From contig JBHELG010000012.1 in the NCBI GenBank assembly GCA_046263195.1, forward strand, positions 1 to 7,995: DNA of 7,995 bases. The letters are read 5' to 3'. Below the pieces are notes generated by a model, which ran no database searches, had not been told where the DNA came from, and saw nothing but the letters and a program-made list of their open reading frames with translations. Below are positions 1 through 5,979 of the stretch, piece after piece. Numbering within the stretch: the first letter of the stretch is position 1; the number at the start of each line of letters is the position of its first letter. The DNA comes from JBHELG01 sp046263195 (GTDB taxonomy: Bacteria; Actinomycetota; Nitriliruptoria; Nitriliruptorales; JAHWKO01). The translations under genes were made by a program, and so were the position numbers.

Positions 1-354
1 ATCGAAAAGGACCTCGTCGCGGCGTCGGCGACGCCGCTGGTGCTGGCGATCCTGGCCGAGGGTGAGAGTTACGGCTACGCCATTCTGAAGCGCGTTCGGG
101 AGCTCTCGGACGGTGAGCTCGAGTGGACCGATGGGATGCTCTACCCGCTGCTCCATCGTCTGCACCGGCTCGGGTACGTGACCACGGAGTGGCGAACGCC
201 GCCTGAGGGGCGGCGGCGCAGGTACTACGCGATCACCGATGAGGGGCATGCGGCACTAGCGGAGCACAAGCGGCAGTGGGTGACCGTGACGCGGGCGTTG
301 GGTGACGTCTGGGGAGGCGCCGACCTGCTGCCCTTCGTGCTGGGGAGGGCCTGA
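1..354 (+). CDS. PadR-family transcriptional regulator (5' end outside window)
   Basis: DNA-binding repressor of the PadR family (winged helix, PF03551 type). The reading frame is open from base 1, so the start lies upstream of the window; 117 codons are visible, which must be nearly the whole of a short PadR protein. Numbering from the first visible codon, the N-terminal helix (about 5-20) leads into SYGYAILKRV (24-33), the recognition region DGMLYPLLHRLHRLGY (44-59) and the wing with RRRRYYAITDEGHAAL (71-86). All are family hallmarks. An internal GTG at 40 is in frame, but using it would cut off conserved N-terminal residues. The short C-terminal tail after the wing fits the small PadR subgroup. 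The next gene starts 3 bases after the stop, so the two are surely co-transcribed. PadR proteins of this subgroup often sit beside membrane proteins with a permease-prefix domain; control of this operon by the PadR protein is inferred. The ligand is unknown. Confidence 0.93.
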   Translation: MEKDLVAASATPLVLAILAEGESYGYAILKRVRELSDGELEWTDGMLYPLLHRLHRLGYVTTEWRTPPEGRRRRYYAITDEGHAALAEHKRQWVTVTRALGDVWGGADLLPFVLGRA

Positions 355-357
355 CCC

Positions 358-1698
358 GTGGAGCGGTTGGAGTCGGAGATCGCGGAGTGGCGGGCCTTCG
401 TTGGACAGGGTCCCGCGGTCGATGGGCGTGACGTGGAGGAGTTGGAGGCTCATCTGCGTGATCAGATCGCTGATCTGGACGCGGCCGGTCTCGCTGCCGA
501 TGAGGCCTTCCTGGTCGCTGTGAAGCGGATGGGAAGACTCGACGAGTTGTCCCGGGAGTTCGCGCGCGAGTACAGCGGCAGGCTCTGGAGGCAACTCGTC
601 ATCTCCGGCGGGGGCGAGCAGCAACAGCTTGACAGCCGGTGGGTCGAGGCGCTGGTCTTCGCCGTTGCGGCGGCCGTCACGGTGCAGGTCGCACGCCTGG
701 CTGCGGGGTTCCCGAGTGAGGAGTCCTCGTGGCTGCTGCGGAACGCGAGCCTCTTCGTGTTGCCGTTCCTCGCCGGCTACTTCGCCCGCCGACGGCGACT
801 CACGCCGCGCCAGTCCCTGCTGACGGCTGCCCCGTTCGTGATCGCCGCCGTCGTGATCAACCTCTACCCGTACCGTGGCGAGGCCTCCACGGAGTTGCTC
901 GTAGCTGCGCACTTGCCCGTCGTGCTGTGGTTCGTGGTCGCCTACCCGTACATGAGCGGCGTCGTGCGATCGCACGAGCGGCGCATGGACTTCGTCCGCT
1001 TCACGGGCGAGTGGTTCATCTACTACGTGCTGATCGCCCTCGGTGGGGGCGTGCTGATGGGGCTGACCGCGGGCATCCTCGAACCCGCCGGGGTCGACGC
1101 CGAGCGGGTCTTCGAGTGGGTGGTGCCCCTGGGGGCGGCGGGCGCGGTAATCGTGGCCGCATGGCTCGTCGAGTCGAAGCAGCGGGTCGTGGAGAACATG
1201 GCACCGGTGCTCACCATGATCTTCACACCTCTGTTCGCGGCGATGCTGATCATCGCCGTCGTCGTCTACGCGGCGACCGGACTGGGGGGCGCGTTCGATC
1301 GCGAACTCCTCGGCGTGTTCGACGCCCTGCTGGTGGTGGTCCTCGGGCTCGTCCTGTACGGGATGTCCGCCCGGGACCCGTCCACGTCGCCGGGCTGGAT
1401 GGACGGCATCCAACTGGTCGCCGTCGTCAGCGCCCTCGTGCTCGACGTCATGGTGCTCGTCGCGATGATCGCCCGGATCGGCGAACTCGGGTTCACCCCG
1501 AACCGAACGGCAGCGCTCGGCCTCAACCTCGTGCTTCTCGTGAACCTGGCCGGTACCGCCTGGCTATCCACCCGATTCCTCACCGGACGCAGCACCCTCC
1601 ACCGACTCGAGCGCTGGCAGACCACCTACCTGCCCGTCTTTGCCCTCTGGGCCGCCATGGTCGTGGTCATCCTCCCACCAATGTTCGCCTTCGCCTGA
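358..1698 (+). CDS. Polytopic membrane protein: permease prefix domain 1 plus DUF4153-like body
   Basis: Integral membrane protein of 446 residues and unknown function. Residues 1-80 are soluble and helical (MERLESEIAEW, then an acidic EELEAHLRDQIADL stretch), resembling permease prefix domain 1 / HAAS-type domains that commonly follow PadR genes. From about residue 95 I count roughly eleven hydrophobic segments (near 95-115, 127-145, 154-170, 179-199, 219-240, 255-271, 282-306, 317-335, 350-372, 386-406, 424-444). The motif RIGELGFTPNR (373-383) just before a membrane helix resembles the conserved C-terminal part of DUF4153 proteins, so I suggest a DUF4153-like body. The GTG start at 358 is 3 bases after the PadR stop and has GGGGAGGG (342-349) upstream as ribosome binding site. 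No ATPase motif is present, and no ABC-2 or FtsX signature was seen, so calling it an ABC permease would go too far. It is probably regulated by the upstream PadR protein. Confidence 0.85.
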   Translation: MERLESEIAEWRAFVGQGPAVDGRDVEELEAHLRDQIADLDAAGLAADEAFLVAVKRMGRLDELSREFAREYSGRLWRQLVISGGGEQQQLDSRWVEALVFAVAAAVTVQVARLAAGFPSEESSWLLRNASLFVLPFLAGYFARRRRLTPRQSLLTAAPFVIAAVVINLYPYRGEASTELLVAAHLPVVLWFVVAYPYMSGVVRSHERRMDFVRFTGEWFIYYVLIALGGGVLMGLTAGILEPAGVDAERVFEWVVPLGAAGAVIVAAWLVESKQRVVENMAPVLTMIFTPLFAAMLIIAVVVYAATGLGGAFDRELLGVFDALLVVVLGLVLYGMSARDPSTSPGWMDGIQLVAVVSALVLDVMVLVAMIARIGELGFTPNRTAALGLNLVLLVNLAGTAWLSTRFLTGRSTLHRLERWQTTYLPVFALWAAMVVVILPPMFAFA

Positions 1699-1810
1699 CC
1701 GCATCGACCTGACCACAGCAACCCGACGAGACAGCGGCACGGGCCCTTGAAGGACCGCCAAGCATGTCGTGAGCAGTATGTGCGTCCCGCGGGGTCGACG
1801 GTCTGAGCTA

Positions 1811-1826
1811 GCGGCCTCGTCGCCGC
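1811..1826. terminator. Small GC stem-loop between convergent operons
   Basis: GCGGC and GCCGC pair perfectly around a 6-base loop, 22 bases beyond the stop of the minus-strand ABC permease gene and 112 bases beyond the stop of the plus-strand membrane protein gene. There is no T tract. A short GC stem between convergent genes could act as a bidirectional terminator, but a 5-bp stem is weak and may be chance in DNA this rich in G+C. The rest of the 150-base gap shows nothing else I can support. Confidence 0.3.
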
Positions 1827-1848
1827 CCCGCGTTCGTTGCGCCTTTGG

Positions 1849-2667
1849 TCACGCCACCCTGCGCTTCAACGCCAACACCGATAGAGGCGCGAAGATCGCG
1901 GCTATCGCGGCAGCCCACAGCAGTGACTGGACCACAGGACCGGCTACTGGTCCGCCGTTCAGCAGGCCTCTGGAGGCGTTGGTGAGGATGCTGACCGGGT
2001 TGACGTTGACGACCGGTTGCAGCCACCCTGGCAAGGTCTCGGCGGGCACGAACACGTTGCTGACGAAGGTGATCGGGAACAGGGCGGTGAAGCCGAAGAC
2101 CTGCACCCGCTCGGCGTCCTGGGCCAGCACGCCCACCAACACCGAGACCCAGGAGAACGCTGCCGCGAAGACCAACACGAGCATGACGGCCCCGAGCAGA
2201 CCCATGACGGAGGTGCCAAGTCGGAAGCCGAGGACCATGCCCACAGCGAGCACCAGCACGATCGACCAGGCCTGCTTGACCTGGTCGGCGACAATGCGGC
2301 CCGCCAGCGGTGCCCACCTGGCTATCGGCAGCGAGCGTAACCGGTCGAACACGCCCTTGGTCAGGTCGGTGTTGAGCCCTTGCCCGACGTACATGGTGAC
2401 GAACAGCATGTTCATCACGATCACGCCCGGCAGCATGAAGGTCAGGTAGGCGCTCCAGTCCCCGGCGATCGCCCCGCCGAACATGAAGGTGAACAGCAGC
2501 ACGAACATGATCGGCTGGATGCTGAAGTCCCCCAGCTCCCACGGGTTGTGCCGGACCTGCACGATCGAGCGCCAAGCCAAGGTAAGCGTCTGACGCAGCC
2601 CCTCAATCGCGCCCACCCGCGGGCTGAGGACGGGAGCGGCCGGGGTGGTGACGGTGACGGCGGTCAT
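1849..2667 (-). CDS. ABC-2 type transporter permease (DrrB-like)
   Basis: Membrane subunit, 272 residues, of a two-protein exporter; partner of the ATPase encoded just upstream in the same operon. A cytoplasmic N-terminus with RHNPWELGDFSIQPIMF (39-55) precedes about six membrane helices (near 49-66, 76-96, 132-148, 153-180, 190-208, 246-266). The cytoplasmic loop KGVFDRLRSLPIAR (104-117) and VNPVSILTNASRGLL (222-236) are typical of ABC-2 permeases of the daunorubicin resistance (DrrB) class. Length matches the family. The ATG overlaps the ATPase stop codon by 4 bases (ATGA), so translation is probably coupled. The family exports hydrophobic compounds such as anthracyclines or other drugs and lipids; the substrate cannot be read from the sequence. 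No biosynthetic cluster is visible nearby, so a general multidrug or self-protection role is equally possible. Confidence 0.92.
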   Translation of the reverse strand: MTAVTVTTPAAPVLSPRVGAIEGLRQTLTLAWRSIVQVRHNPWELGDFSIQPIMFVLLFTFMFGGAIAGDWSAYLTFMLPGVIVMNMLFVTMYVGQGLNTDLTKGVFDRLRSLPIARWAPLAGRIVADQVKQAWSIVLVLAVGMVLGFRLGTSVMGLLGAVMLVLVFAAAFSWVSVLVGVLAQDAERVQVFGFTALFPITFVSNVFVPAETLPGWLQPVVNVNPVSILTNASRGLLNGGPVAGPVVQSLLWAAAIAAIFAPLSVLALKRRVA

Positions 2668-3629
2668 GCCGCGCTCCCTTCGTCGTTCTCTTCGGTCTCT
2701 TCGGCCGGGCGGCCCGTCAGGGACAGGAACACCTCGTTGAGACTGGAGCCTCGTAGCGCCAGCTCGCTGACCACGACCCCGGCATCATCGAGGCGACGCA
2801 CCACCGCCGGCAGCACGGCCGGGTCGGCCACCTGCGCGGTCACCAGCTGGCCGTTCACGTCTGGGGCATCCTGCGCCAACTCGCCCACCACCGACACGGC
2901 GAGGGACAGGTTGGACGCCTCCTCCACCCGCACCGCAAGGGTCTGCGCCCCCGTCTTGGCCTTCAGCTCCTCGGGCGTTCCGGTCGCGATCACCCGACCG
3001 CGGTCGATCACCACGATCTCGTCTGCGAGTTCGTCCACTTCATCCAGGTACTGGGTGGTGAGCAGCACGGTTACGCCGTCAGAGACCAGGCTGCGAATGA
3101 GATTCCACAGCTCGCTACGGGCTCGGGGGTCCAGCCCCGTGGTGGGCTCGTCCAGGTAGAGAATCGGTGGCCGCCCCACCAGGCTCGCCGCCAGATCCAG
3201 CCGGCGGCGCATGCCACCTGAATAGGTCTTCGCTGCCCGGTGGGCCGCATCGGACAAGTGGAACTCGGCCAGCAACTCGTGGGCGCGCTGCTTGGCCTGC
3301 GGACGGGGCATGCCGAGCAGGCGCCCGATCAGCAGCAGGTTCTCGGCACCGGTCAGAGCCTGGTCGACCGCGGCATACTGCCCGGTCAGGCCGATGAGCT
3401 GGCGCACTCGGTGGGCGTCTCGGACCACGTCATATCCGCCCACCGAGGCGTGCCCCGCATCGGGCTGGAGCAGCGTGGCCAAGATGCGCACCGCGGTGGT
3501 CTTGCCGGCCCCGTTCGGCCCCAGCAGCCCGAGTACCGTGCCCGTACGGACCATGAGGTCAACGCCGTCCAGGGCGGTGATATCCCCGAAGCGCTTGGCC
3601 AGGCCCTCGGCCCAGATCGCATGACTCAT
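2664..3629 (-). CDS. ABC transporter ATP-binding protein (DrrA-like, DUF4162 C-terminus)
   Basis: Cytoplasmic ATPase, 321 residues, that powers the adjacent permease. Motifs in order: Walker A GPNGAGKT (37-44), Q-loop glutamine in GQYAAVDQ (Q84), ABC signature YSGGMRRRLDLA (136-147), Walker B ILYLDEP (156-162), D-loop GLD (165-167). At the switch position the protein has TTQYLDE with Gln193 instead of the usual His. The same substitution is normal in DrrA-type ATPases, so it is not a defect. The C-terminal part (about 222-310) with EELKAKTGAQTLAV fits the DUF4162 extension of that family. The ATG at 3629 is preceded by GGGAGCGAGGCGG, which offers a Shine-Dalgarno match. It is first gene of a two-gene operon. 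No dedicated regulator gene lies beside it; the 343 bases upstream hold no recognisable regulator. Confidence 0.95.
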   Translation of the reverse strand: MSHAIWAEGLAKRFGDITALDGVDLMVRTGTVLGLLGPNGAGKTTAVRILATLLQPDAGHASVGGYDVVRDAHRVRQLIGLTGQYAAVDQALTGAENLLLIGRLLGMPRPQAKQRAHELLAEFHLSDAAHRAAKTYSGGMRRRLDLAASLVGRPPILYLDEPTTGLDPRARSELWNLIRSLVSDGVTVLLTTQYLDEVDELADEIVVIDRGRVIATGTPEELKAKTGAQTLAVRVEEASNLSLAVSVVGELAQDAPDVNGQLVTAQVADPAVLPAVVRRLDDAGVVVSELALRGSSLNEVFLSLTGRPAEETEENDEGSAA

Positions 3630-3920
3630 CCGCCTCGCTCCCGTGCAGGATCGGTCCGCTCAACATGCCTCAGGGGAGAGACATTCCACTGAACTGGCGC
3701 TGACACGGCCTCCACCCTCCCCTGGCGGCCCCTCACCGCCCTCACGCATGACGTCGTGGTGCCCCCAAATTTGGGTCAGCTTGACGCGTCCGTCCCCTCG
3801 GGTCGGGGTGGTCGAGGCAGTGGACGTGGACGGCATCGACCATCGCCGTCATGGACTCAGACTTGGCACGAGCTGCCGCCAGCCCGAGATCGCGTCGGCG
3901 GGCACGTGACGCTGAACACG
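3630..3920. other. Non-coding stretch upstream of the ABC operon
   Basis: No gene is supported here. Visible structure: a 5-bp stem GGCGG-N7-CCGCC at 3724-3740 and the perfect 12-base palindrome CCCAAATTTGGG at 3764-3775, whose A/T core stands out in this GC-rich DNA. The promoter of the minus-strand ABC operon should lie within the first hundred bases, but I find no convincing -10/-35 pair. On the minus strand, frames around 3744-3960 look weakly protein-like (for example RVQRHVPADAISGWRQ), which could be a decayed fragment of a mobile-element gene; I cannot identify it. Confidence 0.45.
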
Positions 3921-3954
3921 CAGGCCAGCGGCAAGACCAGAAGTGACTGGCCTG
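3921..3954 (-). terminator. Stem-loop terminator after the VOC gene
   Basis: CAGGCCAG (3921-3928) and CTGGCCTG (3947-3954) form a perfect 8-bp stem with an 18-base loop, beginning 18 bases past the stop codon of the minus-strand VOC gene. There is no T tract, as is common for stem-loop terminators proposed in high-GC actinobacteria. Position and perfect pairing support the call; function is inferred. Confidence 0.5.
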
Positions 3955-3972
3955 TCTGCTTTCGGCATGAGG

Positions 3973-4389
3973 TCACGAGGATTGCTGAGGGGCTTCAGCG
4001 TTGACCATCCAAGGCGTGCCGAACCGGTCGACGCACATTCCGAAACTCGGCGACCAGAAAGTTTCGACGATAGGCAGGGTGACCTCTCCGCCGTCGGCCA
4101 GCGCTTCGAACGCGCGCTCTGCCTCTGCCACGTCCGCAGCGGTGTAGTTGATGTGCATCCCGTGCACGCCTTTGAAGTCCCCCGTTGGGTCATCGGACCC
4201 CATCAAGATGTTTCCCTCGAACGTCAACGCGGCGTGCATGATCAGATTGGCCTGCTCAGGGGGTACGGGCTGGTCCGAGGGCATCTCCGACATCGGCAGC
4301 AGCACCAGCTCGCCGCCAAAGATCTGTTGGTATGCGGTGAATGCCTCCCGGCAGTTCCCGCTGAACATCAAGTACGGGTGAAAGGCCAT
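3973..4389 (-). CDS. VOC-superfamily protein, PhnB-like (YjdN type)
   Basis: Small cytosolic protein (138 residues) of the vicinal-oxygen-chelate fold, PhnB / 3-demethylubiquinone-methyltransferase-like branch. Hallmarks: PYLMFSGNCREAFTAYQQIFGG (5-26), IMHAALTFEGNILMGSDDP (50-68), then the second half-repeat AEAERAFEALADGGEVTLPIVETFW (88-112) and FGMCVDRFGTPWMVN (116-130), which is the very conserved family ending. The length is usual for the family. Members of this branch have no settled reaction; names such as glyoxalase or methyltransferase would overstate it. The ATG start has an excellent GGGAGGA ribosome binding site 5 bases upstream. It appears to be a single-gene unit: a stem-loop follows its stop, and a 9-bp inverted repeat lies 41-82 bases upstream of its start. 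Neighbours give no clue to its role. Confidence 0.93.
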   Translation of the reverse strand: MAFHPYLMFSGNCREAFTAYQQIFGGELVLLPMSEMPSDQPVPPEQANLIMHAALTFEGNILMGSDDPTGDFKGVHGMHINYTAADVAEAERAFEALADGGEVTLPIVETFWSPSFGMCVDRFGTPWMVNAEAPQQSS

Positions 4390-4429
4390 GGAATCCTCCC
4401 AGTGCAGTCCTGTAGTTGGTTGCCAGCAG

Positions 4430-4471
4430 TCTGACGGAGCGTGCGGCGAAAAATCATCGTTGTCCGTCAGA
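4430..4471. repeat. 9-bp inverted repeat upstream of the VOC gene
   Basis: TCTGACGGA (4430-4438) and TCCGTCAGA (4463-4471) are perfect inverted copies separated by 24 bases that include an A5 run. It lies 41-82 bases before the VOC start on the minus strand. It could be two half-sites of a regulator, a transcript hairpin, or chance. Confidence 0.4.
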
Positions 4472-4588
4472 TGGAGTCGGCGGCCGGGGAGTCACGTCGG
4501 CCGCAGTCAATGACCTCGAGTGAGTGGCGCGACTCGTCGGAAGACCGAGGACCTCGACGAACGCCGCTAACACCTCCTCCTCGGGGGC

Positions 4589-4614
4589 GGGATGCCACGG
4601 TCAGCGCGCATCCC
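4589..4614 (-). terminator. Stem-loop terminator after the small coiled-coil gene
   Basis: GGGATGC (4589-4595) and GCATCCC (4608-4614) form a perfect 7-bp stem with a 12-base loop, starting 29 bases past the stop of the minus-strand micro-protein gene. No T tract. The remaining bases between here and the inverted repeat at 4430-4471 show no supportable gene. Confidence 0.45.
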
Positions 4615-4643
4615 ACCACGTCCTGGTCAGCGGGCAGCGACGC

Positions 4644-4814
4644 TCAGTCATCGAGAGCGGCTGATAGCGTCTGGCGAGCATCTCCGTACCTGCGCTCGTG
4701 CATCTCGTGCTCAGCCTGGCGGATGGCCTCCCGCAGCCGCTCAATCTCGGCCTCCAACTTGTCAAGGCGTCTGGCGCGCGACATCTCCTCCGCGCGGATG
4801 TAACGGTCGCTCAT
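4644..4814 (-). CDS. Small coiled-coil protein, function unknown
   Basis: A 56-residue, highly charged protein that I do not recognise. After MSDRYIRAEEMSRARR, residues 18-39 (LDKLEAEIERLREAIRQAEHEM) show a heptad-like spacing of Leu/Ile/Ala, so a short coiled coil is expected. The tail RRYGDARQTLSAALDD ends acidic. There is no signal peptide or membrane segment. Reasons to believe it: the ATG has TGAGGA about 8 bases upstream, third codon positions are almost all G/C, and a 7-bp stem-loop follows the stop. The same frame stays open further upstream, but that part runs through the tRNA-like element and gives unconvincing protein, so I chose the internal ATG at 4814. The tRNA-like element ends 21 bases before this start. 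It might be a dimeric small adaptor or a component of a toxin-antitoxin or regulatory system, but nothing in the sequence shows this. Confidence 0.6.
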   Translation of the reverse strand: MSDRYIRAEEMSRARRLDKLEAEIERLREAIRQAEHEMHERRYGDARQTLSAALDD

Positions 4815-4835
4815 GCTGTCGTCCTCAGCGGGGGG

Positions 4836-4917
4836 TGGTGGACGCGCCCGGAGTCGAACCGGGATGCCCAGCCGCTCCGCGTGCGGTCTTGCGGCCGGGG
4901 CGATTCCTTCCGCGCCC
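4836..4917 (-). ncRNA. tRNA-like element with encoded CCA, lacking D arm and anticodon loop
   Basis: On the minus strand GGGCGCG (4917-4911) pairs with CGCGTCC (4846-4840) over 7 bp with one G-U pair, followed by discriminator A (4839) and CCA (4838-4836). Directly before the 3' strand is a perfect T arm: CCCGG, loop TTCGACT, CCGGG (4863-4847), with the invariant T54, T55, C56 and A58 equivalents. Between acceptor and T arm are 47 bases. They do not give a D arm or a 7-base anticodon loop with T33. Instead they fold into one long hairpin (GCCGC/GCGGC with flanking CCC/GGG and one mismatch, about 4867-4899). It is therefore not a standard tRNA. It may be a tRNA relic, a tRNA-like leader of the small gene whose start is 21 bases downstream, or a small stable RNA. 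Confidence 0.4.
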
Positions 4918-5249
4918 TGAGTCGAGGCTACCCTCGCAGGCTTCGAACTGGGCTCGTTGGCGGTCACCGAGGCGAGGAATCGTAAGCCTGTGCTTACACA
5001 AGGGGCAGGCCTGGCCGTCCGGTCCCCTGAGAGACTGCCCTGGTTCCGAATAACGGTGGCGTTCAGTTCGTCTGAGGTCGTCACCTGCGGGATCAGCCGG
5101 TTGCGGGCGACGACCTCCAACGGGGGCGGGCAACGTCGACTGGCGGTGACGCGGACGGGGCGGGCGTGCTCGACGCTGTGCCACCGGTCCCGCTGGACTG
5201 GCTCTCATGGTCGGGGCGGCTTGTCCCGGTGCCCTCCGCTGTCGCCCCT
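4918..5249. other. Non-coding stretch between the two tRNA-like elements
   Basis: I see no credible gene. Frames are open on both strands because of base composition, but their translations lack family motifs and plausible starts. The only clear structure is a perfect hairpin GTAAGC-CTGT-GCTTAC at 4982-4997 (6-bp stem, tetraloop). GCCCCTGGGGC followed by TTTT at 5244-5258 is a compact palindrome but cannot form more than about 3 bp around a real loop. Confidence 0.5.
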
Positions 5250-5341
5250 GGGGCTTTTGAGCGCGCTGGGAGGGAGTCGAATCCCCGGCCGCCTGCCGTG
5301 ATATCAGTGCGTAAGCGCTATGCTACGCCGTGTTTAGCCCC
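5250..5341 (-). pseudogene. Degenerate tRNA-like relic
   Basis: Read on the minus strand the segment opens with GGGGCT (5341-5336) and closes with AGCCCC (5255-5250), which pair over 6 bp like an acceptor stem. Inside lies a T-arm-like run with loop TTCGACT (5281-5275) flanked by GGGGA and CCCTC, in which four of five pairs hold (one G-U) but the loop-closing pair is A-C. The plus-strand translation here (GRESNPRPPA and RYATPCLAP) resembles the antisense peptides that tRNA genes produce. However, 13 extra bases separate the T arm from the 3' acceptor strand, the D arm is collapsed and no anticodon stem forms. A decayed tRNA is the best guess; coincidence is possible. Confidence 0.25.
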
Positions 5342-5450
5342 GACGGTGGGGTCCAGCAGTCTTCAGCCGCATGCGATTGGGACGTACGTTCTTCGCTTCG
5401 AGGCGCGAAGCCTGGTGGCATCTTGATCCTGACAGAGAAGGCTGCTGGTC

Positions 5451-5876
5451 GTGCCCCGCAACACCGGAGAGGCGCTCGATGATGCCGAGATCGGAGACCC
5501 GGTGCTCATCTTCCTGCTGGCCGGATATGAGGCGTTGCGAGCCCGCCTGTGCCAGATCAGCCGCACCCGCCCGCGCTGGGGCTACCGGCGTGCCTGGGCC
5601 TCGCTGCGAAACGACGGCTGGGCGGTCAACCGCAAGAAGGTGCAGCGCTTCTGGCGTGAGGAGGGGCTGCGAGTGCCTGCTTGCCGTCGTAAGCGCCAAC
5701 GTCCGGGCACCTCCACCGTGCCCGCAGCTCGTCTGCGTGCCCAAGCACCCGATGAAGTGTGGGCGCTGGACTTCCAGTTCGACCAGACCGCGGACGGCAA
5801 GATCCTCAAGCTGCTCAACATCGTCGACGAGCACACCCGCGAAGCGCTTGCCAAGCCCGGCGCGTTCGCAGGGTGA
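5451..5876 (+). pseudogene. Truncated IS3-family transposase (OrfB fragment)
   Basis: Fragment of the DDE transposase/integrase encoded by OrfB of IS3-family elements. From the GTG at 5451, residues 28-73 (LRARLCQISRTRPRWGYRRAW... to FWREEGLRV) match the HTH_21 region that precedes the catalytic core. DEVWALDFQFDQTADGKILKLLNIVDEHTREAL (101-133) is the start of the rve core and carries the first catalytic Asp (D107). The homology stops after REAL, about base 5849; AKPGAFAG and a stop follow. The second Asp (normally in DNGPEF) and the Glu are absent, so it cannot be active. On the 5' side homology begins abruptly near VPRNTGEALDD, and IGDPVLIFLLAGYE (14-27) looks foreign to the family. No OrfA, terminal inverted repeats or target duplication were found. 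It is a remnant with both ends lost. Confidence 0.85.
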
Positions 5877-5979
5877 CGTGGGGCATGTCCGACTGGCGTT
5901 GAGCCTCCATCCAAACCTCCTGCATCGTCTGCTGCCACGCCACTAGACGAGCCGCGACGACGCCTGCACAAGGCCCGGA

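Noticed and set aside
256..1413. Long minus-strand open frame opposite the membrane protein gene
   Set aside because: It lacks family motifs, is rich in Arg/Gly/His/Gln typical of antisense GC-rich frames, and overlaps a well-supported plus-strand gene. Similar long antisense frames over the ABC genes, the oxidoreductase and the regulator were dropped for the same reason.
3051..3053. Loss of the switch His in the ABC ATPase
   Set aside because: Gln at this position (TTQYLDE) is normal in DrrA-type ATPases, so it is not evidence of an inactive protein.
4454..4573. 39-codon minus-strand frame starting GTG with VLAAFVEVLGLP
   Set aside because: The GAGGAGGAG abuts the GTG with no spacing, the sequence has no recognisable relatives, and the frame overlaps the inverted repeat. 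Too weak to call.
4847..4917. A normal or class II tRNA at this position
   Set aside because: No T33-containing 7-base anticodon loop, no T8, and no D stem can be drawn in the 47 bases between the acceptor and T arm.
4825..5208. Minus-strand frame with CPLCKHRL, resembling half a zinc ribbon
   Set aside because: Only one CxxC occurs, the frame runs through the tRNA-like element, and the rest is low-complexity Arg/Pro/Gly sequence.
4836..5341. A tmRNA (ssrA) spanning both tRNA-like ends
   Set aside because: The 5' GGGGCTA at 5341 does not pair with the 3' CGCGTCC beyond a few bases, and no tag-peptide frame ending in an ALAA-like sequence is present.
5166..5426. Plus-strand frame with GRESNPRPPA
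   Set aside because: This kind of peptide arises from translating tRNA genes in antisense; it supports the tRNA-like relic rather than a protein.
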